Positions 1-7,230 are shown, counted from the first letter of the stretch. The stretch: DNA of 7,263 nt from Moraxellaceae bacterium UBA2477 (GCA_002342025.1 DDPD01000070.1:1-7263); one strand, 5' to 3'. Notes: generated from the sequence alone by a model not told the origin. Program-made: numbers and translations.

Positions 1-6
1 TTTTTT
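1..6 (-). other. probable programmed -1 frameshift A-run of orfA
   Basis: On the minus strand the orfA frame reads CTA AAA AA and leaves the window after six A residues. Many IS3-family elements use A AAA AAG just after the conserved ERDILKK residues to slip into orfB, and the protein context here matches. The seventh base, which must be G, lies outside the window, so the site is incomplete. Confidence 0.5.
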
Positions 7-233
7 AGGATGTCGCGCTCTTCGGTGACACGCCTCAGCTCGGCTTGAAGGCGACGAATCTCGACTTCAGCGCTGGTCGTTGCAGCGGGCTTTTGATGGC
101 GCTTGAGCCAGGCATACAAACTGTGGGTTGAAACGCCGAGTGCCGCAGCAACTTCTGCTATGGGACGCTTGCGCTCAACAATTTGACGGATGGCTTCTTG
201 CTTGAACTCTTCGGTGAAACGAACTGCTGTCAT
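1..233 (-). CDS. IS3-family transposase OrfA (partial, C-terminus beyond window)
   Basis: The first 77 residues of OrfA are visible. OrfA is the DNA-binding part of an IS3-family transposase and normally joins OrfB (DDE catalytic domain) by a -1 frameshift. Residues about 5-45 form the helix-turn-helix of the transposase_8 family: FTEEFKQEAI, then a recognition-helix region with ALGVSTHSLYAWLK. Residues about 55-77 (EVEIRRLQAELRRVTEERDI) are the start of the leucine-zipper-like coiled coil. The ATG at 233 is preceded by a strong GGAGG at 239-243, 5 bases upstream. The frame runs into CTA AAA AA at the window edge, consistent with the A6G slippery site used for OrfAB fusion. Closest subgroup by eye is the IS3 group; the individual element is not identified. 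Confidence 0.9.
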   Translation of the reverse strand, partial: MTAVRFTEEFKQEAIRQIVERKRPIAEVAAALGVSTHSLYAWLKRHQKPAATTSAEVEIRRLQAELRRVTEERDILK

Positions 234-247
234 GACGACCTCCATTA

Positions 248-262
248 CTCACAAAGTGTGAG
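248..262. repeat. perfect 6-bp inverted repeat in the IS leader
   Basis: CTCACA (248-253) and TGTGAG (257-262) are perfect inverted copies around a 3-base loop. They lie between the element end at 296 and the GGAGG of orfA at 239-243. In transcripts reading toward orfA the hairpin would end 4 bases before the Shine-Dalgarno. It could be a hairpin limiting translation from outside transcripts, or a repressor or OrfA binding site. Both roles are inferred; only the symmetry is seen. Confidence 0.4.
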
Positions 263-299
263 GCAAGGAGATGTCTAGTGAAATGGGTCCGTATCAAGC

Positions 300-959
300 A
301 TGCCTTTGAAAGCGAGTGGCCTCGCCGTTAGCCCGCTGAAGCTCAGCCTCAAGCCCCAACAGCAAATGACGTCGCTTACCGTCACTAATACAGGCTCAAA
401 ACCATTACTGGTCCAGGGACGAGTCATGACCTGGGTGAACAGTGAAGACATGTCAGGAAGTGAAGTCACAAAAGACATGATGCTTACGCCGCCTTTATTT
501 AGGTTGGCGCCTGGTGCTAAGCAACTGGTTCGTGTGGGCTGGCTGCAACAGACGCAACCGCCATCAACCGAGCAAGCATTTCGGGTGATTCTGCAAGAAG
601 TCCCGAATCCTAACGACAGTACAGATGGGATTAAAGTCACACTAGCATTGAGCCTACCCTTATTTGCTGACGCCACTAACTTGCCCGTCAGTCGTTTGGA
701 CTGGGAGCTTCAAAGCGAAGAATCCGGCCATCAAATTCAGTTGAAAAATTTGGGAAATCGACATCAGCGTTTTACCTTTTTTAAGGTGACTGACGCACAA
801 CAACACGTCCTTCTGGAGGCTAGCCGCTTACTTTACGTACTGCCCGGACAGCAGCATGCCATTCCACTCCCCTTAGCGCCCTCTGCGTATCCGCTGCAGG
901 TTGAAACGCTGTCGGACCAAGGCAAACAAGTCCAAGTACTTTCAGCACCCACTAGCTAA
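300..959 (+). CDS. archaic-type fimbrial periplasmic chaperone, 5' end lost to IS insertion
   Basis: PapD-like pilus chaperone, which in the periplasm folds fimbrial subunits, caps them by donor-strand complementation and hands them to the usher. Domain 1 (residues about 7-125) shows the expected pattern: GLAVSPLKLSL at the N-terminal strand, LTVTNTGSKPLLVQGRV, then LTPPLFRLAPGAKQLVRV and AFRVILQEVP. Domain 2 (about 130-215) is a shorter immunoglobulin-like fold. The mature protein looks complete, but only six residues (MPLKAS) precede it, so no signal peptide is encoded. ATG 300 is just 4 bases right of the inferred IS end and has no Shine-Dalgarno; upstream in frame there is a TGA at 279-281 inside the IS. 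The native start was probably left of the insertion. Its stop overlaps the usher start (TAATG at 957-961). Family assignment to the Csu/alternative branch rests mainly on the SCPU partner downstream. Probably non-functional as a secreted chaperone. Confidence 0.85.
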   Translation: MPLKASGLAVSPLKLSLKPQQQMTSLTVTNTGSKPLLVQGRVMTWVNSEDMSGSEVTKDMMLTPPLFRLAPGAKQLVRVGWLQQTQPPSTEQAFRVILQEVPNPNDSTDGIKVTLALSLPLFADATNLPVSRLDWELQSEESGHQIQLKNLGNRHQRFTFFKVTDAQQHVLLEASRLLYVLPGQQHAIPLPLAPSAYPLQVETLSDQGKQVQVLSAPTS

Positions 960-3190
960 TGGACAGCCTACCCGCCCCTATCTGGTTTGACCGCGAGTGC
1001 CAAGAGACACTCAGTGCTGGTATCCAGCTAGTAGCTATTGAACGTGAGGCAGAGGCTGAACCGATCATGGGCAGAATCCGCATGGATGAGCAGGGCAAGG
1101 TGTGGCTTTCCGAGCGTGATTACCTAGCTTGGACCGGACTTAGCGCGCTACCCGGTGAAACCCTAAAGACAGCCGACGGGCAGTGGTATTTGTTAAGTGC
1201 TATCCCCCATCGTGTGGATGCGTGCACCATGCGCCTTCAGCTCGCCGCCCAGCTGCCCCAACGGCATTACACAAACCAAGAGCCGTTTAATACGGTAACC
1301 CTTCCCAACGCCGTGGGAGGCTTTGTCAATTTAGATACTTTTGCTTTCCAAACCCAGAATCAACCTGTCCGTCTGGCGACCCAAGCAGGCTTTAGCCTCA
1401 GCACACTCGGCGGGCTATGGCATTCGAATCATGTATTTCTTCGTGAGGGTAGCCAGCGACTCAACAGCCAAGTGCGTTGGGATATAGCTAGCAACATGAC
1501 GGCACTGAAAGTCGGCGATATTTTAAATAACAGCTTTGGCTTAAGCCCCAATGTACGCTTTGGAGGGCTTTCTTGGGGCAGTGACTTTAGTCAACGCCCC
1601 GAAGTTGCCACCTATCCTTTACCCAGCTTTCGGGGCGAAGCCACATTGCCGTCCAGCGCCGAACTCTATATTGATGGCCAACTTCGCCAAAGCAATCGCT
1701 TAAGCTCAGGCCCATATGCTTTAGATACGCAGACAGGCATTAACGGCGCTGGCGACATTCAGGTCATTGTTAAAGATAGCTTGGGTCGAGAAACCCGCAT
1801 CAGCCAGCCCTTTTATACCAGCCCCAAATTGCTTCGCGCCGGGCTACGTGACTATCACATTGATATCGGACGACTGCGCGAAGGCTTTGCCACCCAGAAC
1901 GACACCTACACATCCGGCTTCCTTAGCGCGCGTTTGCGTCAGGGAACGGAAGACTCAGGCACCTGGGGTATTCGTGCGGACTGGCAGCATCAACGCGAAA
2001 GCCTGCAAGGCGAATGGCTCATGAGCCATGCACGCTGGGGGCTTTTCCAAACCGGCTGGGGTCTCTCCCACGACAACGATCTCGGCTGGGGCCAACACGC
2101 ACTCGCTGGCTATGAATGGTTATCACAGTGCGGAAACATTCAAATTCAGGGCAGCGTCTCAAGCCCTGAGTTCATTGAGCTAGGCCGAGATCCGGGCGCA
2201 GTGGCACGTAGCCTTCGAGCCCAAACCGGCTGGCGACTCACGCCCAACAGCAGCATTAGCCTAGGCTGGAGCGACGAGCAGCGCCGCGATCGCGATAGCA
2301 TTCGTTTAACGACAGCGTCTTGGCATCAGAGCCTAAACTCTGACCGCCAGGTGTATCTCAGCCTCATTCATAGCCCAAGCTTCGGCCTCAACAGCAGCTT
2401 AGGGATGAACCAACGCCTTAACTCCAGCTGGCAAAGCGATGTACAACTTACACAGCGCGACCCCGATGGTTTTGGTCTGCAATTGAATGTGTCGTGGCAG
2501 CCCCAAGCATCTGCCTGGAGCGGGCGAATTGCCAGTGAAGTTCGGCAGCATGAGCTGGTTAACCAAGCCAACCTGCAGTTTCTAGGTGACCATGGGAACA
2601 TCCGCATGGGGCTCGGCGATCGCAATGGCGTGACGAGCGCCCAAACGAGCATCTCCACAGCATTCGCTTGGGTGCCCGGAAATGTGTTTTGGAGCAAGCC
2701 CATCCCTCAGGGTTTTCTGGTCGTTGATACTGGCATGCCCCAGGTGACTGTCTATGCCAACAATCAGCCCAACGGCAAAACTGATCGGCATGGCCAACGC
2801 CTGCTCACCGACATCTGGCCGTATCAAACCCTGCCCATTCGATTGGGCTGGGAGGACCTGCCTATGAGCCTTCAGCTAGGCGAAATGGAAAGCCTGGTTC
2901 GCCCACCTCGCGGCATTGCCGCATTACGCTTAGCTCGCTCAGACCCCCAATATAGCGAGGCATGGCAGGCACTACTTAGTACGGGAGAGCCGCTGCCGAC
3001 CGGCAGCAGCCTGAGCGTGCATGGCGAGACGGCCACGCTACCCAGCGGACTCGATGGCTTAATCTACGTGCCGGCGCGGTGGCGAAGCCAAATGCTCAGC
3101 GTGATGCTGCCCGATAATCGCCAATGCACCATAGACACCCTTCCACCGGGTCACTCGACAGGAGTGCTCACATGCCAACTCGCGCAATGA
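959..3190 (+). CDS. fimbrial outer-membrane usher, archaic/Csu type, no visible signal peptide
   Basis: Outer-membrane usher that receives chaperone-subunit complexes and exports the growing fibre through a 24-strand barrel. Of 743 residues, about 1-105 form the periplasmic N-terminal domain. The barrel begins around 120 and carries the usher signature: LKVGDILNNSFGL at 183-195, FGGLSWGSDF at 201-210, and the Y-P-L-P-S-F-R-G-EA stretch at 219-228. The plug is at about 229-290 (AELYIDGQ, then GDIQVIVKDSLGRETRISQPFY). The C-terminal periplasmic domains (about 650-743) contain the late Cys pair seen in this class. The barrel and C-terminus seem complete, and there is no internal stop or frameshift. 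The N-terminus begins MDSLPAPIWFDRECQ, which is not a signal peptide, and a TAG at 953-955 in the same frame rules out upstream extension. Translation is probably coupled to the chaperone through TAATG. Ushers of this branch are usually nearer 800 residues including the signal. Confidence 0.92.
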   Translation: MDSLPAPIWFDRECQETLSAGIQLVAIEREAEAEPIMGRIRMDEQGKVWLSERDYLAWTGLSALPGETLKTADGQWYLLSAIPHRVDACTMRLQLAAQLPQRHYTNQEPFNTVTLPNAVGGFVNLDTFAFQTQNQPVRLATQAGFSLSTLGGLWHSNHVFLREGSQRLNSQVRWDIASNMTALKVGDILNNSFGLSPNVRFGGLSWGSDFSQRPEVATYPLPSFRGEATLPSSAELYIDGQLRQSNRLSSGPYALDTQTGINGAGDIQVIVKDSLGRETRISQPFYTSPKLLRAGLRDYHIDIGRLREGFATQNDTYTSGFLSARLRQGTEDSGTWGIRADWQHQRESLQGEWLMSHARWGLFQTGWGLSHDNDLGWGQHALAGYEWLSQCGNIQIQGSVSSPEFIELGRDPGAVARSLRAQTGWRLTPNSSISLGWSDEQRRDRDSIRLTTASWHQSLNSDRQVYLSLIHSPSFGLNSSLGMNQRLNSSWQSDVQLTQRDPDGFGLQLNVSWQPQASAWSGRIASEVRQHELVNQANLQFLGDHGNIRMGLGDRNGVTSAQTSISTAFAWVPGNVFWSKPIPQGFLVVDTGMPQVTVYANNQPNGKTDRHGQRLLTDIWPYQTLPIRLGWEDLPMSLQLGEMESLVRPPRGIAALRLARSDPQYSEAWQALLSTGEPLPTGSSLSVHGETATLPSGLDGLIYVPARWRSQMLSVMLPDNRQCTIDTLPPGHSTGVLTCQLAQ
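3160..3164 (+). promoter_or_regulatory. ribosome binding site deciding the SCPU subunit start
   Basis: AGGAG lies 7 bases before ATG 3172 and inside the 3' end of the usher gene. The frame also has ATG at 3124 and at 3187, the latter forming an ATGA overlap with the usher stop, but neither has a comparable site at the right distance. Confidence 0.7.
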
Positions 3191-3645
3191 AACGCGTCAG
3201 TACGGCGTTATTGTTGCTAAGCCTTTGCGGCCAAGGCCACGCGCTTACTTGCTCGGCAAGCACACCCAACTTAGCCTTTGGTAGTTATAGTGGCACCCTA
3301 GGTATTGCCACGGACAGCCAAACCACCTTAACCGTGACCTGCTCATCCTTTATCAGCATTTTGGTGAGTTACTCCATTTCGCTTTCGGCAGGTAACAGCG
3401 GCAACTCCGCTGCCCGCGAGCTACGCCAAAGCGCCAATATTTTAAACTACAACCTATACTCAGACCCTCTCCGTTCCTCGGTCTGGGGATCTGGGGGCAG
3501 CTCCGTATCAGATAGCTTTTTACTGAGCATTTTAGGGATTGGCGTAGACCGGCTTTACCCCATTTATGGGCGCATTCCCGCCGGGCAGATCAACGCCCCT
3601 GCAGGCAGTTACAGTGACAGCATTACCGTGACCGTTGCGTATTAG
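3172..3645 (+). CDS. spore coat U (SCPU) domain fimbrial subunit, single domain, possible tip or cap
   Basis: 157-residue secreted protein of the SCPU family, the subunit type of archaic chaperone-usher fimbriae. Residues 1-24 are a good Sec signal peptide: positive MPTRAMKR, hydrophobic STALLLLSLC, cleavage after GHA. The mature part has Cys27 and Cys57, expected to form the fold's disulfide, the family motif LNYNLYSDPLRSSVWG at 91-106, and the typical C-terminal end PAGSYSDSITVTVAY. The mature chain begins LTC, so almost nothing precedes the first Cys; polymerising subunits of this family carry an N-terminal donor strand there. In Csu-like operons the gene after the usher encodes the tip adhesin, normally two SCPU domains and about twice this length. 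This one could be a reduced tip or cap. It overlaps the end of the usher gene by 19 bases. ATG 3187 would also give a usable signal peptide (MKRVSTALLL). Confidence 0.85.
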   Translation: MPTRAMKRVSTALLLLSLCGQGHALTCSASTPNLAFGSYSGTLGIATDSQTTLTVTCSSFISILVSYSISLSAGNSGNSAARELRQSANILNYNLYSDPLRSSVWGSGGSSVSDSFLLSILGIGVDRLYPIYGRIPAGQINAPAGSYSDSITVTVAY

Positions 3646-3720
3646 CACGCTTGAACGGTAGTCGCAGGCGGCGTTGGCTGATAGCATTCGCGGATTCTTT
3701 TGCTCAATAGTTTCCTCCTC

Positions 3721-4683
3721 ATGGAATTCAAAGACATCCTGAACCTCGTCAAAGACGATTTTGCTGCCGTTGATGCCTGCATTTCGGCCAACCTGCAATC
3801 TCGCGTACCACTGGTCAGCGAAGTCGGTGAATACATTGTGCAAAGTGGCGGCAAACGTTTGCGCCCGCTGGTAAGCCTGTTAATGGCTCGCGCTTGCGGC
3901 TACACCGGCAGTGCACATATTGATGTTGCAGCCATCATCGAAATGCTCCATACCGCCACCCTGCTGCATGACGATGTTGTGGATGAGTCCTCGCTGCGTC
4001 GCGGCCGCCCAACGGTCAATGCCCACTGGGGCAATGCCACCGCCGTCTTGGTCGGCGACTATCTGGTCTCCCGTGCCTTCCAAATGATTGCGCGCCTGCA
4101 GCGCCAAGCTATTTTCGACATCATGTCGGATGGCACCTGCGTGATTGCCGAGGGCGAAGTTCTGCAGTTGATCAATCAGCACGACCCCGACACTACAGAA
4201 GCGCGCTATTTAGAAGTGATTTACGGCAAGACTGCGAAGATGTTTGAGGCCGCCGCAGAATGCTCGGCATCGCTGACCGGCGATCAATGGCGTGCCGTTT
4301 CAGTCACCTATGCTCGACACCTAGGCGCTGCCTTCCAAATCATTGATGACGTGCTGGACTACACCAGTAGCGCCGATGTCATGGGCAAAAATGTGGGCGA
4401 TGACCTCGCTGAAGGTAAGCCTACACTGCCTCTCATTCGTGCCATGGCCGTGGCCAGCGCCAACGAGGCCGATATGGTGCGCAATGCCATCCGAACGGGC
4501 GGCCTTGACCACCTGCAAGAGATCATTCAGCTGGTTCAGCGCTGTGGCGCACTCGACTACAGCCTAGCCCGAGCGCAGGCCGAAGCTGAGGCCGCTGTAG
4601 CCGCCGTTGCCTGCCTCCCCGACACACCGCATCGCGCCGCTCTGCAAGGCCTAGCCAGACTCTCGGTTGCTAGAAACGCCTAA
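3721..4683 (+). CDS. ispB: octaprenyl (all-trans polyprenyl) diphosphate synthase
   Basis: Cytoplasmic trans-prenyltransferase that extends farnesyl diphosphate with isopentenyl diphosphate to make the ubiquinone side chain. At 320 residues it matches the E. coli enzyme (323) from end to end. GGKRLRP (43-49) binds isopentenyl diphosphate. DDVVD (84-88) is the first Asp-rich motif, with LRRGRP just after it (92-97), and DDVLD (209-213) is the second. GKNVGDDLAEGKPTLPL (222-238) is the conserved later segment. The small Ala79, five residues before DDVVD, fits a long-chain product, but exact chain length cannot be read from sequence. Start ATG 3721 is chosen by alignment to the E. coli N-terminus from memory; a TTG at 3700 is possible. 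Neither has a Shine-Dalgarno, and CCTCCTC sits directly before the ATG. It follows the fimbrial genes by 75 bases with no terminator visible between them. Essential in most ubiquinone-using bacteria. Confidence 0.97.
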   Translation: MEFKDILNLVKDDFAAVDACISANLQSRVPLVSEVGEYIVQSGGKRLRPLVSLLMARACGYTGSAHIDVAAIIEMLHTATLLHDDVVDESSLRRGRPTVNAHWGNATAVLVGDYLVSRAFQMIARLQRQAIFDIMSDGTCVIAEGEVLQLINQHDPDTTEARYLEVIYGKTAKMFEAAAECSASLTGDQWRAVSVTYARHLGAAFQIIDDVLDYTSSADVMGKNVGDDLAEGKPTLPLIRAMAVASANEADMVRNAIRTGGLDHLQEIIQLVQRCGALDYSLARAQAEAEAAVAAVACLPDTPHRAALQGLARLSVARNA

Positions 4684-4692
4684 CCGAGGCGC

Positions 4693-4720
4693 TTTTCAAC
4701 AAATAATCACATGCTAAAAT
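4693..4720 (+). promoter_or_regulatory. candidate sigma-70 promoter for tRNA-Pro
   Basis: TTTTCA (4693-4698), a 16-base spacer, then TGCTAAAAT with an extended -10 (TAAAAT at 4715-4720). The predicted start near 4727 leaves a leader of about 26 bases before the mature tRNA. The -35 begins 10 bases after the ispB stop. The -10 is good, the -35 matches only 4 of 6. Confidence 0.5.
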
Positions 4721-4752
4721 GCACAACTTGCTAGGCCTTATTTTTAGCAACT

Positions 4753-4829
<77 letters not shown>

Positions 4830-4863
4830 AACCTTTTAGTCTGACCTCTAAATACCCCAAAAT

Positions 4864-6771
4864 TCATCCGTGAACGCTGGCTTTTGCCGCGCCCAGACCT
4901 GTGTTTTGCCTCACATAAAGTTCAGTCCACCTGCTCTCAGATCGACGATCTCGCCCCCATAGCAGCGACCCCAAGATCACCGCTAAAAAGCCTAGAGGAA
5001 TGGAGATAATGCCGGGATTTTTAAGCAGAATCAGCGGCTTCTCCAGACCTACTATCGAGGTCCTTTGATCAGCATACCGAAGTAGATCTGCCTCGGCTTT
5101 TTCGACGTCTTTAAGTAGCTTTTCTAGCGCCTTTGTCGCATCTTTATAGGCGCGCTCCTCTGGCGAAACAGCCGCTAAGGTGTCCTCTAAGCCCAAGCGC
5201 TTACTCGCTGCATCAGTAATCAGCTGAGTAGCATTCGCTTTTACCTTAAGCGGATAGGTCATGTTGGGAGAGACCATCACTAGCGCAATCGCAGAAACCG
5301 TCCCGACTATCATGCCTGCCATGATGCCGCCGGTATTGCAGCGCTTCCAGTAAAGCGTAAGTAGGATGCAGGGAAGGTTCGCAGATGCCGCCACAGCAAA
5401 CGCCAAAGCCACTAAGTGCGCAACGTTTTGCCCCTTAGCGGCGATACCAATAACAATCGCGATAGCTCCTACAACTAACGTCGAAATACGCGCCGCCTTG
5501 ATCTGCTCAGCGGCAGTCGCATGCTCACCCCGAATAACCCCCACATACAGGTCGTGCGCCATGGCCGAGGCTGCCGCCAAAACTAGACCCGCGACAACCG
5601 CCACAATCGTGGCAAAGGCAACCGCAGCTACAAAGGCCAACATAAAGTTGCCCATCACTGAATCAGCACCGCCGCCCAAATATTGAGCCAAGAGCGGTGC
5701 CGCCATATTGCCGCCTTTATCGATAAAGGAAATTTCAGTGGCCCCCACATGAACGGCTGCCCCCATGCCAAGGAACAGTGTCATCACATAAAACCCACCA
5801 ATGATGGCCATAGCCCAAATCACCGATTTACGTGCCTCCTGTGCATTGGGCACAGTAAAAAAGCGCATCAAAATGTGCGGTAATCCTGCAGTACCAAACA
5901 CGAGTGCCATACCTAATGAAATCTGATCCAAAGGATCTTTGAGGTACAGTCCGGGCTCCAAAAAGCGCTGCCCTAGCTCCGCCGACGACATCGTATCTGC
6001 ACTATTGCCTAAGAGCCTGGCTACTTGTCCTTGGACTTTATCGTCACCTACAACTGCTGCCAAAAACTCAGGCAAGCTGAATCCATAAGGTGCCCAGACC
6101 AACATGACCAAAATGATCGAAGCAATCACCAATAAAACTGCTTTGATAATTTGCACATAGGTAGTGGCCACCATGCCGCCAAACAGCACATAAGCCAGCA
6201 TGAGTACACCCACAGCCATTACTGACACTTCATAGTCGATACCGATGAGTGCTTTAACTAAAACACCACCACCGACCATCTGTGCTGTTAGGTAAAACGT
6301 TGATACCGTAATGACTGAAATCGCGCCGACCACACGTACTTTTTTTGGGTCATTTCGATAGGCCAAAATATCTGCCAATGTGTACTTACCAATATTGCGG
6401 CAAGGCTCAGCAATCACCAGCAATACCGTAATATAGGCCACTAACCAGCCCACCGAGTACATAAAACCATCGTAACCATAGAGTGAAATTAATCCCGCAA
6501 TACCCAGGAAAGAGGCCGCAGAAAGATAATCCCCAGCAATGGCCCAGCCATTTTGCAAACCTGAAATGCCTCCTCCCGCGGTATAAAAATCTGACGCTGA
6601 ATGAACTCGTTTAGATGCCATGTAAGTGACATACATGGTCAACATAATGACGACACCAAATACCAAAAATGTCACTAGGCGATATGCAGGCGCCACCGCC
6701 CCTTCTGCCGCCCACGCTAAAATAGGCATACCCAACGCAAACAAACCCGCCATGATCCCTTTAGTATTCAT
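4864..6771 (-). CDS. actP: cation/acetate symporter ActP (sodium:solute symporter family)
   Basis: Inner-membrane sodium-coupled transporter for acetate and related short monocarboxylates. Residues 1-22 look like a cleavable signal peptide (ends AWAAEG), as in E. coli ActP. About 13 further membrane segments follow. Conserved family stretches include DFYTAGGGISGLQNGWAIAG (61-80), then SAASFLGI, YVLFGGMVATTYVQIIKAVLL (194-214), FGTAGLPHILMRFFTV (292-307) and FATIVAVVAGLVLAAASAMA (386-405). The C-terminus YVRQNTGLG also matches E. coli. It has 635 residues against 549 in E. coli; most of the excess is a charged helical insert at about 505-585, between the last two membrane segments, and part is an extra loop at about 240-275. 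It starts by an ATGA overlap with the DUF485 gene, with GGAGG upstream, so the two are co-transcribed and probably coupled. No acs gene is visible in the window. Confidence 0.95.
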   Translation of the reverse strand: MNTKGIMAGLFALGMPILAWAAEGAVAPAYRLVTFLVFGVVIMLTMYVTYMASKRVHSASDFYTAGGGISGLQNGWAIAGDYLSAASFLGIAGLISLYGYDGFMYSVGWLVAYITVLLVIAEPCRNIGKYTLADILAYRNDPKKVRVVGAISVITVSTFYLTAQMVGGGVLVKALIGIDYEVSVMAVGVLMLAYVLFGGMVATTYVQIIKAVLLVIASIILVMLVWAPYGFSLPEFLAAVVGDDKVQGQVARLLGNSADTMSSAELGQRFLEPGLYLKDPLDQISLGMALVFGTAGLPHILMRFFTVPNAQEARKSVIWAMAIIGGFYVMTLFLGMGAAVHVGATEISFIDKGGNMAAPLLAQYLGGGADSVMGNFMLAFVAAVAFATIVAVVAGLVLAAASAMAHDLYVGVIRGEHATAAEQIKAARISTLVVGAIAIVIGIAAKGQNVAHLVALAFAVAASANLPCILLTLYWKRCNTGGIMAGMIVGTVSAIALVMVSPNMTYPLKVKANATQLITDAASKRLGLEDTLAAVSPEERAYKDATKALEKLLKDVEKAEADLLRYADQRTSIVGLEKPLILLKNPGIISIPLGFLAVILGSLLWGRDRRSESRWTELYVRQNTGLGAAKASVHG

Positions 6772-7082
6772 TGGCCTGCCTCCACGTCAGCCACTATCTC
6801 GGCCGCCAACACATCAAACTTTTTATTGGCAATTCGCAAATAAATAAGTGCTACTGCCCAAGCGACGACAAACTCCGATAGAGCAAAAACGAGGCCGATA
6901 TTGAGGTGCCCCCAAACTTGTTGTGTAAACATGTCTGGGAAATAAGCAGCGCCGATCGGCAATAAGAAGTAATAGCAAACAGAAAACAGCATGAGCCCAG
7001 ACAGGACGATGCGCTTCCTAGCCACGAGCTGCTTAAATTTTGGGCTGGATGCAATCGCTTCCCAATCAGGTGACTTAGACAT
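6768..7082 (-). CDS. yjcH: DUF485 (YjcH-family) small inner-membrane protein
   Basis: 104-residue protein with the DUF485 pattern: an N-terminal soluble stretch SSPKFKQLVARKR (12-24), a first membrane segment at about 25-47, an amphipathic joint, a second membrane segment at about 58-83, then YLRIANKKFD (81-90) and an acidic tail. E. coli YjcH has the same length and shape and lies between acs and actP. Its exact role is unsettled; partnership with the symporter is inferred from conserved linkage. ATG 7082 has AGGAG at 7089-7093, six bases upstream. Its TGA overlaps the actP ATG. The 159 bases upstream, up to the terminator at 7242, must hold the operon promoter unless transcription reads through, but I found no convincing -35/-10 pair there. 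Confidence 0.93.
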   Translation of the reverse strand: MSKSPDWEAIASSPKFKQLVARKRIVLSGLMLFSVCYYFLLPIGAAYFPDMFTQQVWGHLNIGLVFALSEFVVAWAVALIYLRIANKKFDVLAAEIVADVEAGQ

Positions 7083-7230
7083 ACCGTGCTCCTGAGTTTT
7101 TATTCCCTATGTTTTACGCGATTTTCAACGCCCCTGCGATATCGAGATAAAACCCCTAAATAACGCTGAGTACCAGCCGTATGACTGAAGCTTGGGCACT
7201 GCCGACTAGTTGGCTATACGGCGTTAGAGA

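Larger units (their letters stand above)
1..296 (-). mobile_element. IS3-family insertion sequence, left end (partial)
   Basis: The element reads leftward and leaves the window at position 1. Support comes from a typical IS3-family OrfA start (233 to 1) and a 63-bp leader between that ATG and a plausible terminal TG at 296. Read on the minus strand, the left end begins TGATACGGACCCATTTCACT, which has the TG and the following run of C that IS3-family ends usually show. From 297 rightward the sequence becomes the coding frame of a fimbrial chaperone, so 296/297 is the inferred junction. The right end, orfB and the target duplication (3-4 bp in this family) are outside the window, so the exact boundary is inferred. 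Confidence 0.8.

Noticed and set aside
271..309. AAGGAG followed by ATG 271 as a start for the chaperone
   Set aside because: That frame reads only 12 codons and stops at TGA 307-309; it is not in the chaperone frame.
2368..2827. Minus-strand open frames of 81-111 codons inside the usher gene
   Set aside because: They lie opposite a well-supported usher, show no recognisable domain and look like shadows of its codon bias.
4728..4750. Inverted repeat TTGCTA / TAGCAA with an 11-base loop before the tRNA, as a possible ispB terminator
   Set aside because: The stem is only 6 bp and AT-rich, the T run lies in the loop rather than after the stem, and the repeat sits in the predicted tRNA leader.
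7137..7144. 8-bp palindrome CGATATCG as an operator upstream of yjcH
   Set aside because: It is a short palindrome with no extended symmetry or second copy; chance is a sufficient explanation.
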